DNA of 64,000 bases from Cephaloticoccus capnophilus (GCF_001580045.1 NZ_LSZP01000042.1:1-64000); one strand, 5' to 3'. Numbered from the stretch's first letter, positions 1 to 9,047 are shown. The notes: generated from the letters alone by a model not told the origin. Numbers and translations are program-made.

Positions 1-63
1 TGCCAGATTTGCGTCAAGCTATTTATTTAAAGTAGCTTACGTTATTAGGGAATCACTTTTTCC

Positions 64-99
64 AGCCAGTTACGGCCTGTATCCGTGACTGGCTTTTTT
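64..99 (+). terminator. Rho-independent terminator of a gene upstream of the window
   Basis: A 12-bp stem (64-75 with 83-94, one G-U pair) and a 7-nt loop run straight into six T residues. It belongs to a plus-strand gene that ends before the window. It also argues against any start codon of the next gene lying inside it, such as the one at 85. Confidence 0.8.
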
Positions 100-201
100 G
101 CGCCTACACTTTCGGGTGCTCCAATAAACAACCCCAAGCCCCGTACTATGAACAACCCCAATATCTGTACACCCAAGAAGCACCCCAAGACCTATACTCC
201 A

Positions 202-2466
202 ATGAAGCCCCCAAAATTACTCCCTCTCGCATTGAGCCTGTTTACTTTCTTGTTGGGCTCGCTCCACGCCCAACAATCCCCAGACCAAAGCGACGACGAT
301 ATCGTCCGACTCTCGCCCTTCGCAATCCAAGAGAGTGCTGACATGGGCCGTTACCAAGCGATCGAATCGACTTCGGGCAGCCGGGTTCGGATGGACTTGA
401 TGGACTCCACACAAAGCATCTCCGTCCTCACTAACGAATTCCTCAGTGACATCGGCACCGCCCAATTGCTGGATGCAGTCAAATATGTCGCGGGAATCGG
501 GAACGCTAGCAGCACCGACACCATGGACATCATGAACATCCGTGGCTTCCTAAACTGGGAAATGGTAACCGTCGATGGCTTTGGCCAAACCAGTTACATC
601 AACCTAGATCCAATCATTATTGAGCGCATTGAGATCGTAAAGGGCCCTAATGCTATTATTGCCCCTCAAGGACTGCCGGGGGGCTTGGTCAACAACGTGA
701 CTAAACGCCCGCTCTTTAAAAATAGTGGTTCCGTTTCCTATCAAGTCGGCCGCTATGACTCCAATCGCGCCGAAATCGATGCGAACTATGTAGTAAAGGA
801 CGACAAGCTCGCCTTGCGTGTGGTCGGGGCCTTCACCGATGCCGATAAGTATTTGAAGGAAAAGTATTCCCAGAATCTTACGGTAATGCCGATGCTCACC
901 TATCGGATCAGCCCGACCACCGAGCTTACTGCCCAAGTTATAGTTTACAATGGGACGGCAACGCTGACGAACATCCCCCTGTCCATCTATGCAGTGGGCC
1001 GTAGAAACGTCCACATTCTGGAGGGGCTCCCGCGCGATTTCGCACTGTCAAACCGTGACGATAACCGCCACGAGAGTGGCCAAAGGGCACAGTTTCTTCT
1101 CACTTCTCAAATTACTGACAAACTCTCTATGCGACTGGCCGGTAAGTGGGCTCAGCAGTCTTCTCGCGCAAGTGAAATACATCCCAGCAGCCCCCGCGAT
1201 GTAAATGGTGACCTACTCGACCCCCAGCCAGTCCAGGTCAACCCCATCACTGGAGCGTGGGAGTGGGATGGGATCATCCGCAGTGACGAGGTACGCTTCA
1301 CCCTTGCCGGGGTTAAAGACATGACTGACCTCGACCACGCAAACCTACAAAGTGACTTCGTATTCGAGCACTTAGGCCAAGGCTGGAAGTCGCAAACTGT
1401 CGCCGGCTTCGCGATTAATTATAGAAGCACGGGCGGGGGCTATAAAATTGCGTTCGCGACACCCGTTAATGGCTCGAACCTCTTCGACTTGACTGACAGC
1501 AGCTACACCCCTGTGTCCTTCATAGTCGAGCCCGATTGGGCATTCCACAGTTCGTTGCGCAATCGCAGCAACCAAGTCTACCTCTACCAAGTATTCAACC
1601 TCTTTGATGACCGGCTGGTACTCAGTGGTAGCTTGTCTCAGAATCGTTACTTCAGCGGCGGGACTGACAATTTAAGTGGTACCAGCACCGATGATAGGGC
1701 CGAAGCAACGCTGCCCTCTGGCGGTTTCGTTTACAAACTTACCCCGGAGGTCTCTCTCTACTACGGCTATTCCAAACAAGAGATCTTGGGCATAGCCCAT
1801 CCGAAGGACCTTATTCCTACCCACACGAGCCCCAGTCGTCAACACGAGGGCGGCCTCCGTCTCCGGCTCTTCGATGGCCGGCTCTACACGACCTTTGCCT
1901 ACTTCGATATCCAACAAGACGGACTCTGGGAAGGGAGCCTTGCGAACTGGATTGATCCGACTGCGCCTAAAGAGCCTGCGATAACTAGCAATCGCACCTC
2001 TAAGGGCTTCGAGTTTGAATTCGCTTGGTCGCCCACCAAAAACTTCTCGTTAATCGGCAGCTTCACCGACTTCAAAAGTCGCGACCAGGGTAATAGGCGC
2101 TACTCGCATATCGCCGAGAGAATGGCCGGAATCTGGGGCAGCTACAGCTTCTCCGAAACAGGTTCACTGCGCGGCCTATCCTTCGGGCTCGGTGCCAACT
2201 ACGTCGGTGACCGCCCCAGCGATACTTTAGGCCAGTATACAACCCCGCCTCAAGGCTTCCAACCCGCTCGCTACCAGCCTCTATTTTGGATCCCCTCTTA
2301 TATCGAGGTCGAGGCCACTGCGACTTACCGCTTCAACAAGCACTGGAAGGCACAACTCGTCATCAAAAACCTCCTAGATAAAGACTACATCAAGGTGGCT
2401 ACTAATCGCACTATCTATCCAAGCACGCCCTTTAACCCAAAGCTCACTCTACGCTATGATTTCTGA
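202..2466 (+). CDS. TonB-dependent outer-membrane receptor
   Basis: Predicted outer-membrane beta-barrel receptor that takes up a ligand (siderophore or carbohydrate; substrate unknown) using TonB energy. From the ATG at 202 the protein has 754 residues and opens with a good signal peptide (KPPKLLPLALSLFTFLLG, then SLHA-QQ). An LSPF motif about 10 residues into the mature protein and a SISVLTNEFL plug motif near residue 72 are typical of verrucomicrobial receptors. The plug domain is followed by a barrel that ends in Phe (LTLRYDF), as outer-membrane proteins do. The open frame extends back to 85, but that lies inside a terminator; ATG 148 is another option. A strong hairpin follows the stop. 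No iron or sugar genes adjoin, so the substrate cannot be called. Confidence 0.88.
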   Translation: MKPPKLLPLALSLFTFLLGSLHAQQSPDQSDDDIVRLSPFAIQESADMGRYQAIESTSGSRVRMDLMDSTQSISVLTNEFLSDIGTAQLLDAVKYVAGIGNASSTDTMDIMNIRGFLNWEMVTVDGFGQTSYINLDPIIIERIEIVKGPNAIIAPQGLPGGLVNNVTKRPLFKNSGSVSYQVGRYDSNRAEIDANYVVKDDKLALRVVGAFTDADKYLKEKYSQNLTVMPMLTYRISPTTELTAQVIVYNGTATLTNIPLSIYAVGRRNVHILEGLPRDFALSNRDDNRHESGQRAQFLLTSQITDKLSMRLAGKWAQQSSRASEIHPSSPRDVNGDLLDPQPVQVNPITGAWEWDGIIRSDEVRFTLAGVKDMTDLDHANLQSDFVFEHLGQGWKSQTVAGFAINYRSTGGGYKIAFATPVNGSNLFDLTDSSYTPVSFIVEPDWAFHSSLRNRSNQVYLYQVFNLFDDRLVLSGSLSQNRYFSGGTDNLSGTSTDDRAEATLPSGGFVYKLTPEVSLYYGYSKQEILGIAHPKDLIPTHTSPSRQHEGGLRLRLFDGRLYTTFAYFDIQQDGLWEGSLANWIDPTAPKEPAITSNRTSKGFEFEFAWSPTKNFSLIGSFTDFKSRDQGNRRYSHIAERMAGIWGSYSFSETGSLRGLSFGLGANYVGDRPSDTLGQYTTPPQGFQPARYQPLFWIPSYIEVEATATYRFNKHWKAQLVIKNLLDKDYIKVATNRTIYPSTPFNPKLTLRYDF

Positions 2467-2482
2467 GTAAGGGAGTTAAGCG

Positions 2483-2517
2483 CCCTCACTTACGGTGCGC
2501 TCCACCGTAAGTGAGGG
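2483..2517. terminator. Perfect 15-bp hairpin after the TonB receptor
   Basis: Positions 2483-2497 pair perfectly with 2503-2517 around a 5-nt loop, 17 bases after the receptor stop. There is no U-tract, so it is either a 3'-end stabiliser or a terminator of non-classical form. Confidence 0.6.
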
Positions 2518-2707
2518 TCGGCTTTATCTGAAAGAAGGCGGAGGCAGCCTCGTAGGCAACGCAACTTGTCTATTCCGCTGTAGAGTACGAAACATACGGC
2601 CACCCGTACCAAGACTGGAACTGGGTGCGATCCAAGCTTGGTTTGGTCAGTCGCGTAGCCAGTAGTGGAGCAGAGGAACTAGCCCGGATTTTATTTAAGG
2701 GGCTTAG

Positions 2708-2732
2708 GGTCTGTTCGCGTTTCAAACGTGAG
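2708..2732 (+). repeat. Family-2 repeat arm (GGTCTGTTC type)
   Basis: The sequence GGTCTGTTCGCGTTTCAAAC begins here. Close relatives occur at 54561 and 58111. At 58111 the same sequence forms one arm of an inverted repeat; here no convincing partner arm is seen. Confidence 0.6.
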
Positions 2733-2751
2733 GCATCTGGCTCGCGGCTTG

Positions 2752-3114
2752 CCACTCACGTGTGCTGCGCACGCTCGCCGCCGCAGGCTGCTTTATTTGG
2801 CGGCGGGCTCGTTGGCGACAAGTGCGCTAGCCTTGGCGGCCCGCCGTCCATCGCTGCACCCATTCACAGAGCCGCTTGGTTGCCGTGCATTCGCACAGCA
2901 GCCAAGCGGCCCTGTGAAAAGGAACCCAAACTTGGAGCCGGGAGTTTACTGATGATTTTCCCCACCTCGCCCAAACGGGTTATCACTCTACTCCCTGTCG
3001 CAACGCGACAGGGAGAGTGTTTTCAAATTTGGGATTTCGCTTTCGCGCGATAGCGCGATGAGAAATCCCAAATTAAATGGAAGCGGTCACTGACCGCCGC
3101 CCCACGCGCAGTGG
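2752..3114 (+). repeat. Modular hairpin element, copy R1
   Basis: This 363-bp intergenic element fills most of the convergent gap between the TonB receptor and the minus-strand gene at 3200. Its ends carry inverted terminal motifs: CCACTCACGTGTG at 2752 and CCACGCGCAGTGG at 3102-3114. Inside are, in order, a module containing GCCGCAGGCTGCTTTATTTG, an imperfect 24-bp hairpin (2866-2916), a conserved linker (2931-2992), a 9-bp hairpin (2993-3013), a long hairpin of 13 bp plus an inner stem (3026-3074), and GCGGTCACTGACCGC. The same modules recur at 36720, 38780 and 43063. No protein-coding signal is seen; short frames here are artefacts of the repeat. Confidence 0.85.
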
Positions 3115-3115
3115 A

Positions 3116-3139
3116 AGGAAGCAAACCTGTTTGCTTCCT
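3116..3139. other. Hairpin between R1 and the next gene
   Basis: AGGAAGCAAA pairs with TTTGCTTCCT around a 4-nt loop (10 bp, perfect). It lies beyond the stop of the minus-strand gene at 3200, so it may end that transcript, although no U-tract follows. Confidence 0.5.
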
Positions 3140-3199
3140 AAGACCCCATGCAATTGCCGGCCGAGAGCCGGAGCGAGCCTTGTCGAGTCGAGTGCTGGA

Positions 3200-3580
3200 T
3201 TAGGAGGCAGCTCGCTCGGACAGCCAGAAGAACCAGATGCACCAGACCACGACGGCGACGATGACCAAGGGGATAAGGAGCGTGAGCGTCCATTTCAGCA
3301 TCCGAAAGCCGAGCCACAGTAGCCCAATCCCGAGCACACCCGCACAGCCGAGCACGAGCCAATGCGGATAAGTCGCCAGCACTTGTAGCCACTCAGGATG
3401 GCCCGCTTGCCCCGCCCATTCGCTCCAGCCGTCTTGGGTAAAAATCGCGGGGCTCAAGCCCACCGGTTCTGGCGCGGGCTGCGGTTTTTGAAAAATCGCG
3501 CCGAGCTGCTCGCCGAGTGCCTCGACTTGCCCCCTCACAGTCTCCAGTTTCTCCTCCAGTGGCTGCGCTTGTTTACTCAT
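3200..3580 (-). CDS. Small membrane protein with N-terminal coiled coil
   Basis: Hypothetical protein of 126 residues from the ATG at 3580 (MSKQAQPLEEKL); the frame is open back to 3649. Residues of roughly 5-35 are heptad-like and Glu/Gln-rich, suggesting a short coiled coil. Two adjacent hydrophobic segments occupy the C-terminal third (LVLGCAGVLGIGLLWLG and LLIPLVIVAVVVW). It is divergent from the gene at 3723. No family was recognised. The coiled coil plus membrane anchor suggests an envelope-associated role, which is inference only. Confidence 0.6.
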   Translation of the reverse strand: MSKQAQPLEEKLETVRGQVEALGEQLGAIFQKPQPAPEPVGLSPAIFTQDGWSEWAGQAGHPEWLQVLATYPHWLVLGCAGVLGIGLLWLGFRMLKWTLTLLIPLVIVAVVVWCIWFFWLSERAAS

Positions 3581-3722
3581 AAGCGCATCTGCTGGAGAGA
3601 GCCCGCTTAAGTCGAGCGGAAATGGAATGGCCCCACTCCCAGGGTGCACACTCGACGCGTGGGGCGGTGGCTCCTTTGGCTCTTGCTCGCTACCGGCCCC
3701 GCTTCATCCCTCTTTCACCTTT

Positions 3723-4106
3723 ATGCAATCGAAACCTCAACTGCTCGCTTGGATCACCTGCGACGGCGTCCACATCGACCCCTCCACCGGCAAGCACACC
3801 ATCCTCGGGGCCTTCTCCAACATCCAGGCCAAGCACTTCCCCGCCACGCACCCGCACATGGTCTGGTTTATGACGCTGACCGACTGCGCGGTCGGCGAGC
3901 ATCAAGTCCAGATCTCGCTCGGCCAAGACCCCACCGCGATGCGGCCGCTCATCCAGCGCGGCTTCGAGTCGCCCTCGCCTCTGCAGCGGATCAACCTCAT
4001 CAACGAAATCCGCAACCTCTCCTTCCCCGAGCCTGGCGAATACTCGATCCTCATCGAGGTAGATGAAGAGCCCATCCTCGCCACCAGTATCCACGTCCTA
4101 GACTAA
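3723..4106 (+). CDS. Conserved hypothetical protein, DUF6941-like
   Basis: Soluble protein of 127 residues from ATG 3723 (MQSKPQLLAWITCDG). The pattern CDGVHIDPSTGKHTILGAFS near the N-terminus resembles small bacterial proteins grouped as DUF6941, which have no assigned function. The rest reads as a compact beta-rich domain (MVWFMTLTDCAVGEHQVQIS) ending in LATSIHVLD. Earlier in-frame ATGs at 3627 would add a low-complexity leader and are less likely. The family call is from memory and should be treated as tentative. Confidence 0.65.
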   Translation: MQSKPQLLAWITCDGVHIDPSTGKHTILGAFSNIQAKHFPATHPHMVWFMTLTDCAVGEHQVQISLGQDPTAMRPLIQRGFESPSPLQRINLINEIRNLSFPEPGEYSILIEVDEEPILATSIHVLD

Positions 4107-4179
4107 ACGGCGACCGCGCCCCGCGCACACGCTCTCCATTTCTCCTCCTTTTTATCTCCCACCTTTAAGTTTTCAACCC

Positions 4180-5334
4180 ATGCCGACCGCCACCGCTCAA
4201 AACGCCACAACCACCGCAGCCTCCTCGCCCAACCCGACGCGTGCCAACGCGCACGCGCCCGATAAACAAGTCGAGGGCCTCGACCTCATTGGCGTGGGCA
4301 GCCCCATCATGGATTTACTCGCGCATGTGGACGACAGCTTCCTCCGCGAGCACGTTTCTGGGGAAAAAGGCGGCATGGTCCTCGTCGAGGACGCCGATAT
4401 CGCCGAACTCGTCGCCAAACTCCCATCGCTTGCCACGGTGCCCGGCGGAGCCGCGGCCAACACCACACTCGCCGCCGCGCGGCTCGGCCTCTCGACCGCC
4501 TTCCTTGGCAAAGTCGGCTCCGACGACACCGCCGCCCAATACCTCGCCAACTTCCGCGAACACGGCGCCGACACCGCCCGCTTTAAGCAGCACCCCGCGC
4601 TCCCCAACGCCCGCTGCCTCTCGCTCGTCACCTCCGACGGCCAGCGCACCATGCGCACCCACCTCGGCGCCGCCATGACGCTCGCCCCCGAGGAAATCAG
4701 CCCAAGCGACTTCGCCGGAGTGCGCCACGCCCACATCGAAGGGTACCTCCTCTTCAACCCCGCGCTCGCCGACGCCATCCTCAGCGCCGCCCGCGCCGCA
4801 GGCTGCACCCTCAGCCTCGACCTCGGCTCCTTTGAAGTGGTGAGCGTCGCCCGCAAATGGATTTTCCGCCAACTCGAAGCAGGCATCGACATCGTCTTTG
4901 CCAACGAAGACGAAGCCCGCGCGCTCTTTGCCGACAATCCCGAGCAAACCCAAAAGGGCAGTCCCGACGAAGGCTCTGCACTCGCCGCCAGCGAGAGCAC
5001 GCCCGATAAACAGGCCGAAGCCCTTGCCCGCTTCGGCGGTATCGCCGCCGTAAAAATCGGAGCCGAAGGCGCGTGGCTTGCCCAAGGCGACAGCCTCCAC
5101 CGGATCGCCCCCGCGCCCGTCTCCCAAGTCATCGACACCACAGGAGCGGGCGACGCTTGGGCAGGCGGCTTCCTCTACGCCCACCTGCGCGGTGCACCGC
5201 TCCCAAGCGCCGGCGCGCTCGGCTCGCTGCTCGGAGCCGAAACCGTGCAATGCCTCGGAGCCGCTATCCCCGCCGACCGCTGGCCCGAAATTCGGGCCAA
5301 GGCTACCGAGTTGCTCACACAACACAGCGCGTAA
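4180..5334 (+). CDS. PfkB-family carbohydrate/adenosine kinase
   Basis: Ribokinase/PfkB-fold kinase of 384 residues that transfers ATP phosphate to a sugar or nucleoside. Seen in the sequence: the N-terminal substrate signature GVGSPIMDLLAHVDD, the glycine motif VPGGAAANT, and the C-terminal PfkB signature DTTGAGDAWAGGF, whose Asp is the catalytic base. The overall style is closest to the adenosine-kinase-like branch. A stretch near residues 250-275 (rich in Ser, Glu and Ala) looks like a non-conserved surface loop. The first 35 residues are low complexity, so the true start might be later. Its stop lies 11 bases before proA, suggesting co-transcription, though no pathway link is evident. Confidence 0.85.
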   Translation: MPTATAQNATTTAASSPNPTRANAHAPDKQVEGLDLIGVGSPIMDLLAHVDDSFLREHVSGEKGGMVLVEDADIAELVAKLPSLATVPGGAAANTTLAAARLGLSTAFLGKVGSDDTAAQYLANFREHGADTARFKQHPALPNARCLSLVTSDGQRTMRTHLGAAMTLAPEEISPSDFAGVRHAHIEGYLLFNPALADAILSAARAAGCTLSLDLGSFEVVSVARKWIFRQLEAGIDIVFANEDEARALFADNPEQTQKGSPDEGSALAASESTPDKQAEALARFGGIAAVKIGAEGAWLAQGDSLHRIAPAPVSQVIDTTGAGDAWAGGFLYAHLRGAPLPSAGALGSLLGAETVQCLGAAIPADRWPEIRAKATELLTQHSA

Positions 5335-5345
5335 TAGTCCTGCCC

Positions 5346-6623
5346 ATGCCCGCTCCCCTCGAAGCCCAAATCCTCGAAATAGCGCAAAACGCCCGCGCCG
5401 CCTCGCTCGCGCTCGCGACGGTGCCCACCGACGCGAAAAACGCCGCGCTCCACGAACTCGCCCGCCTGCTCGAAACACACAGCGACGCGCTCCTCGCGGC
5501 TAACGCTCGCGACCTCGCAGCGGCCACCGAAAACGGCCTCACTCACGCGCAAATCGACCGCCTCACCCTCACCACCGACCGCCTCGCTAAACTCGCGCAA
5601 AGCGTCCGCGAAGTCGCCGCGCTACCCGACCCCGTTGGTGAGCTTTTAGACGAAACTACCCGCCCCAACGGCCTGCACCTGCGCCGTGTCCGCGTGCCCA
5701 TCGGCGTCATAGCAATCGTCTACGAAGCCCGACCCAACGTCACAATCGACTGCGCCATCCTCTGTCTTAAAAGTGGAAACGCCGCCATCCTCCGCGGCGG
5801 CAAAGAGTGTTTTCATACCAACACCGCATTCGCCGCGCTCATCACCCGCGCACTCGCCACGAGTGGACTCCCGCCCGCCGCCGCCCAACTCATCCCCACC
5901 ACCGACCGCAGCGCGCTCACCCACCTCCTCCGACTCGACGCCCTCGTCCACTGCATCATCCCACGCGGCGGCGAAAGCCTCATCCGCTTCGTCAGCGAAA
6001 ACAGCACCATCCCCGTCATCAAACACTACAACGGCATCTGCTTCGTCACCATCGACCAAGCCGCAAACCTGGACATGGCCGAGCAGATAATCGTCAACGC
6101 CAAGACCTCGCGCCCCGGCGTTTGCAACGCCGCCGAGCAACTCCTCGTCCACCGCGCAATCGCCGAAACCTTCCTCCCCCGCGCGGCGCAAGCCCTCATC
6201 AAAGCAGCCAACGTAGAGCTGCGATGCGATCCGGCGAGTGCGGCCATCCTTGCCTCAGCCAACATCCCCCACACCGCCGCGACCGAAGCCGACTACCGCA
6301 CCGAATTCCTCGCGCAAACCCTCGCCATCCGCATCGTCGATTCGCTCGAAGACGCCATTGCCACCATCAACCGCGACAGCTCCGGCCACACCGAGACAAT
6401 CGTCACTGCTGACAAAGCCGCCGCAGAAAAATTCCTCGCCGCCGTCGATAGTGCCGCCGTCCTCTGGAACGCCAGCACCCGCTTTAGCGACGGCTACGAG
6501 TTTGGCCTAGGAGCCGAAATCGGCATCTCCACCGACCGCCTTCACGCCCGCGGCCCGATGGGCCTGCGCGAACTGTGCACCTACAAATGGATCGGCACCG
6601 GCACCGGACAAATCCGTGACTAA
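5346..6623 (+). CDS. proA: Gamma-glutamyl phosphate reductase
   Basis: Second enzyme of proline synthesis: NADPH-dependent reduction of gamma-glutamyl phosphate to glutamate semialdehyde. The 425-residue length fits the family. Diagnostic features are the aldehyde-dehydrogenase-type segment KTSRPGVCNAAEQLLVHRA with the catalytic Cys near residue 260, the nucleotide-binding region VPIGVIAIVYEARPNVT, and the C-terminal RGPMGLRELCTYKW. ATG 5346 was chosen because homology begins there; the longer frame from 5073 overlaps the kinase gene. proB is not in the window. Confidence 0.95.
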   Translation: MPAPLEAQILEIAQNARAASLALATVPTDAKNAALHELARLLETHSDALLAANARDLAAATENGLTHAQIDRLTLTTDRLAKLAQSVREVAALPDPVGELLDETTRPNGLHLRRVRVPIGVIAIVYEARPNVTIDCAILCLKSGNAAILRGGKECFHTNTAFAALITRALATSGLPPAAAQLIPTTDRSALTHLLRLDALVHCIIPRGGESLIRFVSENSTIPVIKHYNGICFVTIDQAANLDMAEQIIVNAKTSRPGVCNAAEQLLVHRAIAETFLPRAAQALIKAANVELRCDPASAAILASANIPHTAATEADYRTEFLAQTLAIRIVDSLEDAIATINRDSSGHTETIVTADKAAAEKFLAAVDSAAVLWNASTRFSDGYEFGLGAEIGISTDRLHARGPMGLRELCTYKWIGTGTGQIRD

Positions 6624-6697
6624 CCGCTAACGAGCGCAAGCGAGCAAAACACCCGAGCGCACCGACCCCCGTGTCACCCCCAAAAAAAATGCGAGCC

Positions 6698-7678
6698 ATG
6701 AACACCCCCAAACGCCTCTCCCTGCTTCTCCTCCTCGCGCTCCTCGCTTTCGGGCTCACCACACAGGCCGACGCGCAGTCGGCGAACCCCGCGCAGAATA
6801 AAAAGGGCGAAGAGCTCGTGCGGGCAAATCGCTCCGAAGCATCGGAAAACGCGACACAGCCCGACTCAGAGCCCCAGTCTGACCACGCACCAAAGCGCGC
6901 ACCTCGCCGTGAACGGCGAGGTCAAGCGGGGTCATCGTCATATGGAGCCGAAGGCTCCCCTAGCTTGTGGAGGAGAAGCTCCGACCTCAGGGGCGGAGTT
7001 CTTCACTCGGAGCCAACAGGCTCCGCGCAAAATAATGGAGCCCTCGACTCCTTCGACGCGTTTCCCGCCGCCGCGGCCAAGCGCCCCATCCCACCTCGGG
7101 CCGTCTCCGAAAACGTCGCCGCGCAACTCGCCGCCCGCATGCCCCAGTACACCCCGCCCCCCGAGCCAAAGCCGAAGCCCGACGATCAAGACGCTCCAGA
7201 TGGGGAACTCGCTGACATGCGCGATACCGATAGGCCGAAGAACCAAATCCTCCGACTCCCCGACTACGTCGTTCGCGAAAAGAAATCCCCCATCCTCCGC
7301 GAGCGCGACATTCACAGCCCCAGCGGCCTAGCCGCTCTCGCCGCGAACCGCTACCTCTCCGAGACTGGCCAAGCCCTCAACCGCTTTCGCCTCCCCCTCA
7401 TCGGCAGCGCGGCCCAAGCCTACGCGCTCGCCCGCTACGAAGAAGACGAACGCCTCCGCAACATCCGCGACCTAAACGACACCGCCCGCGACCTCGGCCA
7501 ACTGCAAAACGCCCAAGCCAGCTCCTCGGGCGATGCGGTCCCCACCTGGGGCACTCTCCCCGCTTCGCACGGTGCTTCTGCGCGACGCGCCACCGACGCC
7601 GAAGCGAGCCTACGCCGCCTCATCCGCGACACCACCTCGCGCCGCGCCACCGAGCCCCCCTCAAAACTCGCGCAGTGA
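6698..7678 (+). CDS. Exported low-complexity protein, function unknown
   Basis: Protein of 326 residues from ATG 6698 with a signal peptide (NTPKRLSLLLLLALLAFGL, then ADAQ). The mature part is rich in Ala, Pro, Arg and Glu with no recognised domain. The segment between about residues 65 and 115 is encoded by a cluster of small palindromes (see 6901-7050), so part of the protein seems to come from a repeat insertion that kept the frame. The C-terminal third (LAALAANRYLSETGQALNRF and following) looks more like a conserved helical domain. The gene converges with tolB, 14 bases away. Confidence 0.6.
   Translation: MNTPKRLSLLLLLALLAFGLTTQADAQSANPAQNKKGEELVRANRSEASENATQPDSEPQSDHAPKRAPRRERRGQAGSSSYGAEGSPSLWRRSSDLRGGVLHSEPTGSAQNNGALDSFDAFPAAAAKRPIPPRAVSENVAAQLAARMPQYTPPPEPKPKPDDQDAPDGELADMRDTDRPKNQILRLPDYVVREKKSPILRERDIHSPSGLAALAANRYLSETGQALNRFRLPLIGSAAQAYALARYEEDERLRNIRDLNDTARDLGQLQNAQASSSGDAVPTWGTLPASHGASARRATDAEASLRRLIRDTTSRRATEPPSKLAQ
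6901..7050 (+). repeat. Cluster of palindromes inside a coding sequence
   Basis: Within the reading frame are ACCTCGCCG/CGGCGAGGT (6901-6922, loop TGAA), GGAGCC/GGCTCC (6944-6958, loop GAA) and GGAGCC/GGCTCC again (7009-7024, loop AACA). The following CGCAAAATAATGGAG resembles CGCAAAATAATAGGGG in the intergenic region at 49300. This looks like hairpin-element material inserted in frame. Confidence 0.6.
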
Positions 7679-7692
7679 CGAGTTGTTAAGCC

Positions 7693-8904
7693 TCAGCGCA
7701 GCAGGGCATTTGCTTGGAGCGCGGCACCGAGCGCAGCAGGGCTGATGGTCGTTGAGCGGCCTGTCTCGGTGTCGAGAATGCATAGACGGCTGGTTTGCCG
7801 GTCGCGCGCCGTGTAAATCAGGTGCCGCCCGTCGGCCAGCCAGCAGGGCTCGATCGCATCGAAGGGCGCATTCGATACTTGGCGGGCGGGCTCGCCGCTT
7901 TTTGAGAAATCGTAGGTGGCGATTTGGAAGCCACTGCCAATCCGCATCGTGAAGGCGATTTTATTGGCATCGGCTCGGCTCCAGTCCGGCTCCGAGCAAT
8001 AACGGCTAATGTTGGTCGGTACGCGCCGCGCTGCACCACCGGCAACCGACATCACGTAAAGCTGCGGGCCGCCCGCCGAGTCGGAGGTGTAGATGATCCG
8101 AGAGCCATCGGGCGAAAAGCAGGGCGAGGCCTCGACGGCATCCGTCCGTGTGAGACGGCGAATTTGGCGGCCTTGGGCGTTGCCCACGTAAATCTCGGCG
8201 TTGCCCTCGCCGCTCAAGACCATCGCGACTTGCCGCCCATCGGGGCTGAAGCGCGCCCCGCTGTTGGTGCCTTTAAAGCTCACGAAACTCGTGCGCTGCG
8301 TGCTGCGCAGGTCGATTTGGAAAATGTCGGGAAAGCCGGAGCGAAAGTAGCTCGTGTAAATGATGCGCGAGCCATCGGGCGACCAGCGCGGGGTGAGCGA
8401 CTGGGAGTTGTCACGCGTAAGCTGGCGCAGCTCGCCGAAAAACAGGTCGGAGATGTAAACCTCCTTACGCCCCGTGCGCTCGGCGACAAAGGTGAGCTTC
8501 GAAGCGAAGAACCCGCGCAGCCCCACTTCGTTCGTTCGCTCAACGGCGACATCGGCGGCGCGCAAGAGCGCGTGCCGGAGCGTGTCACCCGAGAGCGTCT
8601 GCGAGTGGACGAGCCCGCCCGAAGCATTGGCGATCTCAACGCGCACCTGGGCGGCCCCCGCCTGCGCAAAACGAATGTCGTAACGATGGCCGCTGCCCAC
8701 CACCCGATAGCGGCCATGCACGCCAAAGGCCTGCTGCGCGAGCGCGCCCAGTTCCGAAGTCGTCGACGACACCCGCACCGGCACCACCTGCACGTCCGAA
8801 GCGATGACGACATCGCCCACGTTACGCTGCGCCTGCACGACCAAGGGCAGCACGCCAAGTAGCGTAACGAGCGAAAAGAGGAAGCGAGAGAGTGAAAGAA
8901 TCAT
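7693..8904 (-). CDS. tolB: TolB-like periplasmic beta-propeller protein
   Basis: Periplasmic protein of the Tol-Pal envelope system, which keeps the outer membrane attached during division. The 403 residues start with a signal peptide (LSRFLFSLVTLLGVLPLVVQA). An N-terminal alpha/beta domain is followed by repeated TolB propeller blades, visible as SPDGSRIIYTS (twice), FSPDGRQVAMVLS and ADGRHLIYTA. Length and domain order match TolB. No tolQRA or pal gene adjoins, so the symbol rests on the protein alone; a general WD40-like propeller protein is the alternative. It is divergent from the Mrp gene at 9048. Confidence 0.85.
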   Translation of the reverse strand: MILSLSRFLFSLVTLLGVLPLVVQAQRNVGDVVIASDVQVVPVRVSSTTSELGALAQQAFGVHGRYRVVGSGHRYDIRFAQAGAAQVRVEIANASGGLVHSQTLSGDTLRHALLRAADVAVERTNEVGLRGFFASKLTFVAERTGRKEVYISDLFFGELRQLTRDNSQSLTPRWSPDGSRIIYTSYFRSGFPDIFQIDLRSTQRTSFVSFKGTNSGARFSPDGRQVAMVLSGEGNAEIYVGNAQGRQIRRLTRTDAVEASPCFSPDGSRIIYTSDSAGGPQLYVMSVAGGAARRVPTNISRYCSEPDWSRADANKIAFTMRIGSGFQIATYDFSKSGEPARQVSNAPFDAIEPCWLADGRHLIYTARDRQTSRLCILDTETGRSTTISPAALGAALQANALLR

Positions 8905-9047
8905 GAGGCGAAAAACTTAGAAAAACGAAGAAGAAGGGCGGCCGCTTTGGTTTTGCCCAACGGCAAACCAGAAAGGCACGCGAAGCCCATTTCTATTTGC
9001 AGCGCACAGAACCATAACAACTTAATTCCCGACGCATTTTTACCGCC

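Noticed and set aside
85-201. Earlier starts for the TonB receptor
   Set aside because: The start at 85 lies in a terminator stem, and the signal peptide begins at 202.
2625-3053. Frames inside the R1 repeat
   Set aside because: They follow the palindromes, are not conserved between copies and have no protein-like composition.
2752-3114. Hairpin elements as a CRISPR array
   Set aside because: Modules are palindromic and of unequal size, with no regular repeat-spacer spacing and no cas genes.
4315-5478. Long minus-strand frame (387 codons) opposite the PfkB kinase gene
   Set aside because: Composition is low-complexity Gly/Ala/Arg typical of the antisense of a GC-rich gene; the plus-strand kinase has clear motifs.
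7924-8862. Long plus-strand frame (312 codons) opposite tolB
   Set aside because: No domain, and tolB propeller repeats are clear on the other strand.
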